Shown piece after piece: positions 57,950 through 64,000 of a stretch of DNA of 64,000 nucleotides. This stretch comes from Trichostrongylus colubriformis (Eukaryota; Nematoda; Chromadorea; Rhabditida; Trichostrongylidae). Both the position numbers and the translations under genes were made by a program. The notes below the pieces were generated by a model, which did not search any database, was not told where the DNA came from, and worked only from the letters and a program-made list of their open reading frames with translations. Every line of letters begins with the position of its first letter. The stretch's first letter is position 1. The stretch spans positions 40,966,591 to 41,030,590 of the forward strand of contig OZ022258.1 in NCBI GenBank assembly GCA_963978905.1. Reading direction: 5' to 3'.

Positions 57950-58356
57950 TAGATCATAACGCAGCCTATGGACAAGGAAAAAATCGGGATAAATAACCAA
58001 TGTCCAAGGTATCTTGAGCACACCAGTGCGGAGAACCGCCTACAATGGGCGGGCGTGTTGCAATCTGTGTGCAAACTTATGGAAAAAAATCAGTTGCGGT
58101 ATTCCTGCTGACGCCATGGTGTTACGCGCACAGTAGTGTGCTCCAGTCAAGTGGTTATATTATATACATGCAATTTTATTACGTGTTTACCTTCACAAAT
58201 ATCGGTCTCTATTATTTGTCCATTATCTTTGACATGAGTAGACCAGTTATGTAGCCAAGGTCTGGAAATCGGTAGGAAGTCAGTCCTCTTGCAAGGCAAA
58301 CCCACCATGGGCGAACTGACCCCACAGTAATCACCGGAATACCTGCCAAGCACTCA

Positions 58357-58563
58357 TCAGCCGGCCGCTAACGTTGTCCGCCTCTGCCGAAAACTCGCCT
58401 GGCTGATCAACTGCAAAACGACACGCCGTGGTGCGGGATCGTGATAAGACCCCAAGCCGCGCTTCACCAATGCAAGATCTTCTCTTCTGGAGTAGAAGGT
58501 TTGTTTACGGAGAACACATATTCCCGGTCCCCACTTTCTCCTCTCCCCTCTCGGTGCCTTTAA
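58357..58563 (+). mobile_element. R4-family fragment next to a splice donor
   Basis: Runs from CAGCCGGCCGCTAACGTTG to the terminus CGGTGCCTTTAA at 58563. Matches 20990-21260 and, inverted, 16589-16860. Its end lies about 8 bases from the predicted donor of the minus-strand exon ending at 58572. It would therefore sit in, or define the start of, the following intron. Confidence 0.55.
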
Positions 58564-58571
58564 GCTAGCAC

Positions 58572-59460
58572 CCGCTTCTTCACATAAATCCACTAATCGA
58601 GTGAGCCATGGTTCCGTAGAAAGCAAGGTAGGCAACATCTGTTCCGCTTCATCTGCTTTCTGTGCGTTCGCAACAATTTGTTCCTTTTCTTTCTTTGACA
58701 CTATTGAGAACCTCTGCATTGAATTTTAAAAACATTCTAAGAAATTTAGCAGCACTCCTTATATCACGTATAAAAATAATAATAATATACATACATAGTT
58801 TCTGTTGCCCAAATTCGGCTGGTGCTTCAATTCAGCACTTTCAGAAAAGAAAATAATGGGACAGCATAACAGCGTAGTTATGTGAAATCTCAGAAGCACA
58901 GTTACAAAAACAAGCCTCCAAATTACCGGTCAAAGGCGAATTTCTCAAAATATTTCAAGAAAGCATTGTGAAAGGTTAGATATTAACAAGACATTGTAAA
59001 ATCTATCTAATCGTGTTTATCATGGCATCTATTTCCTTGGAAAGTTGGGTGACAGTAGCAGATAACCTAGTGCCATCCCCAGCTGTTGGCCATGTAGGAT
59101 GAGGTCGGAGGCGCTTGTGAAAGGTAGCCTCCAGTGGTCGGTAAGCAGCCTGTTGAGCATGGAAGATAACTGAAAAGATATTTATTGAAGACAGATCAAT
59201 TCATTGCTCTTTTTCTGCTTCAATTTAGCATTTCTAGAAGAGAAAGCAGGGGATGCGAACCTAGCTCCACTTCCACCGAATGCAACAGCTGCCGCTGCAG
59301 CTTGATATGGTCCGGATGAAATTTCTGGTGGGCACGGTTTGCCATCTCTTACCAGCATTTGAATCGGCATTCGAAAACTGTAAATAAAAAAGTGGTAACC
59401 GGAGCAATAAGTCGAAAAATTCTTCGTCAGACAAAGAGTTGAAAGCATGTTTCGCGATGT
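58572..59460 (-). CDS. Probable spliced minus-strand gene, four exons visible, unrecognised
   Basis: Exon-like blocks in phase, minus strand. (1) About 59455-59353 before the donor GTAAGAG; one of its frames reads AKHAFNSLSDEEFFDLLLR. (2) 59169-59067 after the acceptor ATCTTTTCAG: IFHAQQAAYRPLEATFHKRL, RPHPTWPTAGDGT. (3) 58837-58795: AELKHQPNLGNRNY, ending at GTATGT. (4) 58713-58572 after TTCAATGCAG: RFSIVSKKEKEQIVANAQKA, DEAEQMLPTLLSTEPWLTRL, VDLCEEAG, ending at GTGCTA. Phases of blocks 2-3-4 fit; block 1 fits in phase 1 but has other open frames. If block 2 is unspliced it ends LSKEIDAMINTIR and stops at 59003. No family recognised; charged composition suggests an intracellular protein. Confidence 0.4.
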
Positions 59461-59847
59461 TATATTATGCAGAAGAACTAAAAGAGAGACCCAATCTGCC
59501 TTAAAGGCGGATTTTGACCATAACCTTGGTCGACGTTAACATATCTCATCCAGTCCTTTTTGTATTTAAGGGCAACTATTACTCAATGGAACGAAGCATC
59601 TCAGCTGGATGGGTGCAGGGTCGGGGTAGAAAAACTTGTTTGAATGAAAACTCTTTAAATGACACGCGCTGTGCCTCAGTGCTGTGAGCTGCCATGCTTC
59701 CAAGTGACCTATGACAAAATCCTGAATTTACTCCGTGTTACCCAACTGAATTTTCTTGAATTTTTTTAAAGGTTTGGCCATTTTCAGGGTTTTCAGTTAA
59801 ACAAATTGCTGAACTTTCACCCTGCTTCCTACTCTGCTACGATACTT

Positions 59848-59929
59848 TGTTTTGGTGAGTAACTGTTGCCTTCAAAATACAGAGAAAATGTTTTGGTGAG
59901 TAACAGTTGCCTTCAAAATACAAAGAAAA
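59848..59929 (+). repeat. 41-bp tandem duplication
   Basis: Two adjacent units starting TGTTTTGGTGAGTAAC and containing GTTGCCTTCAAAATACA, with two differences between copies. No gene context recognised. Confidence 0.8.
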
Positions 59930-60454
59930 TTTGGACGAGATGTATGAAAGTTGGTAATAGCTTTGGTGAAAATCCAAATATTTTTATATGATTGCAATAA
60001 TAATATATATTATTGCAAATAGTTTTGACCGCTGCTGTAGTTGCCAGTTGCCAGCAGTTCGAAAACCTCATCTGACGCTTCCATTTCTTACATATAAGAA
60101 GTTTTGAGACAATACTTTATTTTATGCGTTTTCAGCAGATTTTTGTTTTGTTTTCTTGAATGTCATATGGTCAACGTGTCGTGCTACATACTTACAGGGT
60201 GTCTCAAAATTGCGAACTCTTGTTTTCCTATTCCGCTATCCAAACCGTATATCCTTTGTATTCATTTGCTGCTCTGTAATTGTGCAGCACCCCCTTCTGT
60301 CGGACTGCATGGTCAGCCCACCACATTTTTTAGGGTTTGAAAGCTTATCCAGTGCGATCTGCAGCCAGTCGCTTCAGTAGTCCCGCCACACACCATCCAG
60401 CTTCGGCGATAATTTGGGGCCCAATGATGATATGTTGGTATTCGTCATTTCAGC
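59930..60454. other. No gene recognised
   Basis: AT-rich start (TATATATTATTG near 60000), then short open frames without domain signal. Nothing to annotate. Confidence 0.4.
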
Positions 60455-60960
60455 TTAAAGGCACATCTCGCGAAAAATTGTGAGAGCTATATCGTGAGGG
60501 CAATACGTATCGCACATGTTACACGATGTAGAGGCCCTGCTTCACCCACCAGTGAAGAAAAATTGTATCAAAACTCCTCACAACCACCAAAAATAAAGCT
60601 CCCTGCACCCAGTCCTCGTACGAGTATGGGAGATTAGAAAAGGGTTTTTGCTCATTTCTCCGCGCAAAATGCTACGACATCACCCGTTCTCCCATGTGGA
60701 AGGTGCGTTCACTATTGAAATCGCTGCCTTATCTCGTCTTATTCAAGTTTCCTTCTCCACGTGAGAGCCACGTTGGAAATTTGTTCGCCCAAGGTGTGAT
60801 TCGGCTCGGTGGGTTCATTTCGGCTCGGATCGACTAGGCCGTGCGCGACGAGGGTGGCCGTGGCGTCGCGAGAAGGAAGCGATCTTCACAACCATCCAAG
60901 GGTCTACCTGCCCTGAGAAGGAAAACGTTCACTTTGATTATCGCGCGGTGTGCCTTTGAA
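60455..60960. mobile_element. MITE-like element, family R2, copy 2
   Basis: Left end TTAAAGGCACATCTCGCG; right end ATTATCGCGCGGTGTGCC, then TTTGAA. The interior shares TCTCCACGTGAGAGCCACGT and GGTGTGATTCGGCTCGG with the copy at 26003-26466. It runs directly into an R1 element, the two sharing the CCTTTGAAG boundary. Confidence 0.65.
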
Positions 60961-61503
60961 GACAGCATTAGGGGTAATGTGGTTATTGAAAAATCCCTGA
61001 AAGAAGTTATTCACATGGAAACTATGAGCCTAAGAAGGCAATCTGTGGCGAAATCGCGGTGAAAAAGTGCGCTTCCGAGCTGTAGAAACGGCGCTACGGA
61101 TAAGAGCTGACGCCTTTGGATGATCAACCCCGCCTCCAAGCGACGTGTTACCTGGTTGGCCACGATGAGAGAGGTCAAGGATATGCAGTGAGATCGAAGG
61201 TTTCGCGGCGCGCTTTTGCAGTTTTAGCCTGAAGCTAACTCCAGGAAAAATATGCTGTCCTATTCCCAAACATTCCCTTGTGTTTACTTGGCAACATGCC
61301 AATGGGACATTCGTTTGAAGTATCCGCCTCTTGACGGAAAGGTCGCCCGCGTTGAGGATGAACGAGAAAGGGGGTCCAATTTGTCGGGTTTTTGGCATTT
61401 TCATCCGTTTTTTCTCCACTGTCCTGTTACTAGACATCTCGAGTTTCAGATTCACTATTCTTTTACTTTTCTTCCAAATTTCTCCTAATGCTGCCTCCAA
61501 GGA
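60953..61503 (+). mobile_element. MITE-like element, family R1, copy 3
   Basis: Left end CCTTTGAAGACAGCATTAGG and right end CTCCTAATGCTGCCTCCAAG form the clearest inverted termini of this family. The interior is colinear with 33450-34009. A partial inverted R1 piece follows at about 61500-61690 (GAAAACCCGAGAAATA, CCCCCTTCCCACCGTTGG). Non-coding. Confidence 0.65.
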
Positions 61504-61884
61504 CAGTGGTAGGGGTAATCAGGTCCGGATATCAAAAGATTATTGCCTGAATACGAAAGTTCAGGCTTTTACCAGTATGAAAGTGAAGAAACGAAATGGA
61601 ATGACCGAAAACCCGAGAAATACTTTTCGTCCGTCGAGAAATAAGACCCCCTTCCCACCGTTGGCTTCAAAAGGGGGTGGGCTTTGTTAGCGAATGGAGC
61701 ATTCGCTGGTGAAACAAGTGGAAGCTTTCGAAAAAATCTCTTCTTGTAACAGCTCGGTAGCATTTCTCACCATCAGAAATCTCGCCACAAACAATCTAAA
61801 CCCCCATTTGTTATTTTGATGACTCACTTTAAGGATTCTAATTTTTTACATAACCCTGCTCTCTTCAAAAAAACATTCCACAAA

Positions 61885-62180
61885 AATCAGATGGGTCGAC
61901 TTACCATTTTGGAACGGTAAATCCTTGGGTATCTTTTAGGCTACACCTTTGAGTCGCCGCGGTGCGCTATTATGGCGCAACACCTGTTCGAACCCACTTC
62001 GACGCCACTCATTTTGCTCAGTTGACCAATAGGGGAACTCAAGCAAGATGCATCGGGATAGGTTCGACCAGGTGTAAACTACGTGATAGCGCACCGTGTC
62101 GACGCGAAAAAATGCAGCCGGATTAGTTACCAAAGGATCCACTGTTCCAAGAAAGTAAATCGACCCATCTGATTGTCGCG
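61885..62180. repeat. Foldback repeat, about 295 bp
   Basis: CAGATGGGTCGACTTACC at the left pairs with the complement of GTAAATCGACCCATCTG at the right. Inner segments around CGCGGTGCGCTAT and ATAGCGCACCGTG also pair. Likely a small foldback element; no target duplication found. Confidence 0.55.
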
Positions 62181-62499
62181 ATTGTGCCTTCAAACAAGGG
62201 CAAGAACGTGACGCTGTAGCACACATACTAGCTTCAGCGCTACTTTGGGACCAATACGCGGTGAGGCTGGCGAAAAGGTGGTCGTACTTGTAGAAGCGAA
62301 CTTGTTCGAAAGTGGTGCGGACGCGACCTGCCCGGTTCCATCAGCTTGCCCAATCTCGAATGGCTTAAGGAGAGACTTCGGATCGTATTTGTTTCAGCGG
62401 AGGAGGATATGAGGTTGTAGGGAAAATTCTTTCGAGAACTGCTTCCCAGCAAATTCTTCTGTACATATGCATGTAATACAAGTTCACATGCATCTATAG

Positions 62500-62700
62500 G
62501 TATTATTGTCTTTCATCTCCCGGATAACCTTTTTCGGCAAAATAAACATATCAACGGCCAATGTCATCTTCACTATCGAAAGTTTTTCTTTGAATGGCGT
62601 TAGACAGGGAAAGGAAAAGATGATAGTCCGATGAAGCAAGATCAGGACTATAAAGTGGATGGGGCAGCACTTCCCATTCAAGCTCGAGAATTTTGGCGAG
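62500..62700 (-). pseudogene. Mariner transposase C-terminal remnant (minus)
   Basis: Minus-strand translation gives LAKILELEWEVLPHPLYSPD, then LASSDYHLFLSLSNAIQRKT, then FDSEDDIGR before a stop. HPxYSPDLAPSDYHLF, with its aspartate, is the hallmark C-terminal block of mariner transposases, and FDSEDDI the segment after it. The N-terminal domain and other catalytic residues are missing. Abuts an inverted second copy at 62700. Confidence 0.75.
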
Positions 62701-62835
62701 TCACTTTTTCAATATGTTGGAAGACTCGCCGAAAAATTCTCGAGCTTGAATGGGAAGTGGTGCCCCATCCACCTTATAGCCCTGAACTTGCTCCATCGGA
62801 CTATCATCTTTTCCCGGTAAATTTGCGGATGAGTC
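62700..62835 (+). pseudogene. Mariner transposase C-terminal remnant (plus)
   Basis: Plus-strand translation reads KILELEWEVVPHPPYSPELA, then PSDYHLFP, the same mariner block as on the other strand, then loses similarity. The two copies form an imperfect palindrome centred near 62712. Confidence 0.75.
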
Positions 62836-64000
62836 CGCATTTGCGGATGAATCCGCTTTTCATTAACTCATTTGCAGCTTACAAAATATTTCAAAAATTC
62901 GGCAACCGTAATTTTCAAACGCCCTGCAAATCACATTTCCTATCTTAAAATGCGCCTTTGATAGCACTAGGCAGGGTATTCGGTCGGTTGCAAAGCATGA
63001 AAGTAGAGATGCTGTTTGGTGCGGTTCAAGGAAAAGAATGGAATGAGAAAAAGCGAATGAAGCGGGACCACTTATCCTCATCCAAGACTTGCTTTCGTGC
63101 ACGCAACGAAGGAGTATGTAAGTCCAACCAAGCCACGACCTTGTTATACCCCTCCACCCACCGTTGCCTTACGCGGCTTGGAAGCGTGTGCGCCACGAAG
63201 TGCCTTGGATTGCAGAATATCAGTGGGGGAGAAGAAGTTCCAGCACCTTCGACGGCTCACTGTCACCTTAATCCGTACACGAGCGTCATTAAGACTGCCT
63301 CGTAAGCCTCATAGAAGAGTATTGGCATATTTTATACGTTTAGTAGCAGCACTTGTACCCATTAGTTCCATTCTCGAAGCACACGGGGTACCTCAGTCTA
63401 ATTTAGAGTGAACACTGAGGCAGCTAGATGGCCCTAGGCTTTATCTCCCGATGTGCAATTGTAGTCGGTTATATCTTTGAGTCTAATGAGAGTGAAATGT
63501 TACCTTCGCGTGGCAAATGCTGTGCTAGCCTGTGTGAAAGATGGTGAGGAGTTGAGTAGACTTGGGTTCAGGCCCTTCTCTTGTATTGTCTTTTTCGTTT
63601 TGTATCTGTAACTAATAGACCACTTACTCGTGAGTTTTTGTCAACCGGACGCTAAAAAAGAAAAAAATATTGAAGTTCACTAGATAAAGCTGAGGCACGT
63701 AATTATTGGGTCAATAGCCAGGAGCATACAGATAATTGTCTCACTTTACAGTATTGCCTGCTCCAATCCCAAGAGTTCAGTTTATACTACAAGTACTGCT
63801 TCGAAAGAGGATGCACAAAATTCAGCCTTCAGTCTAGGCTGCATTTATACTCGGCGAAGCGATTGCAATCATCGCCGTGGCCGCATGCAACCGCCCCTCG
63901 AATCCTTGCTCGATGTGCTGGCGTGCTCGAGAACATTAGAGTCAGCGGTCATCGAAGTTTACTAATCATGGGGCCTCCATCGAGCAGCCCAGGCCCACCC
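62836..64000. other. No gene recognised to the window end
   Basis: A short direct repeat at 62828-62857 (GGATGAGTCCGC / GGATGAATCCGC) and overlapping open frames at 62958-63411 that lack a recognisable domain. Nothing supported beyond that. Confidence 0.4.

Noticed and set aside
59353..59455. GoLoco-like motif in DEEFFDLLLR
   Set aside because: The start resembles GoLoco, but the downstream Gln/Arg positions do not fit, and removing the 22-nt putative intron needed to restore the frame is implausibly short for an intron.

Overview
This is eukaryotic, repeat-rich, gene-poor DNA, most likely from a nematode. Evidence seen directly: spliced exons with GT donors and T-rich AG acceptors; two 22-nt sequences on the minus strand that nearly match the nematode spliced leader SL1; GATA motifs of the kind used upstream of nematode gut genes; and a typical nematode mix of BEL/Pao, CR1-like, Penelope-like, Tc1/mariner, Mutator-like and Helitron-like debris. 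A clade V (strongylid-type) worm with long, transposon-filled introns fits, but that is inference. I see no bacterial genes, operons, CRISPR or rRNA. All boundaries were read by eye.

Layout. 0.36-4.2 kb: a broken BEL/Pao pol (minus) fused to a 5' piece of a CR1-like LINE (minus). 5.9-9 kb: terminal-inverted-repeat (TIR) and foldback elements. 10.4-12.6 kb: an AT-rich block with a decayed Penelope-like reverse transcriptase interrupted by a 510-bp near-perfect hairpin. 13.1-32.8 kb: exons of one plus-strand gene for a secreted protein (signal-peptide exon 14264-14356, internal exons near 24.7-25.5 kb, terminal exon 32671-32800). Its introns hold twin 745-bp Tc1/mariner-type MITEs, a 1.37-kb mariner-type palindrome, a Mutator-like MITE and two Penelope-like fragments. 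33-35 kb: further MITEs and Helitron-like ends. 36.6-38.1 kb: a cluster of palindromic repeats. 38.46-56.28 kb: about 150 copies of a 117-bp satellite, with higher-order blocks of about 3.85 kb. 56.9-58 kb: a second mariner-type inverted-repeat element. 58.57-59.46 kb: a probable minus-strand spliced gene. 60.4-62.9 kb: more MITEs and an inverted pair of mariner transposase remnants.

The best-supported gene is the secreted-protein gene: the last splice junction is phase-compatible, there are four N-glycosylation sequons, and a GATA cluster lies upstream. I do not recognise its family, and at least one exon or junction is unresolved. Nearly everything else is mobile DNA in decay.

The most unusual structures are the satellite array lying between Helitron-like ends that contain SL1-like sequence; the hairpin inside the Penelope-like RT, with hammerhead-like motifs in its arms; the mariner-type palindrome with eight regularly spaced internal stem-loops; and a superfamily of MITEs sharing TTAAAGGCA termini.
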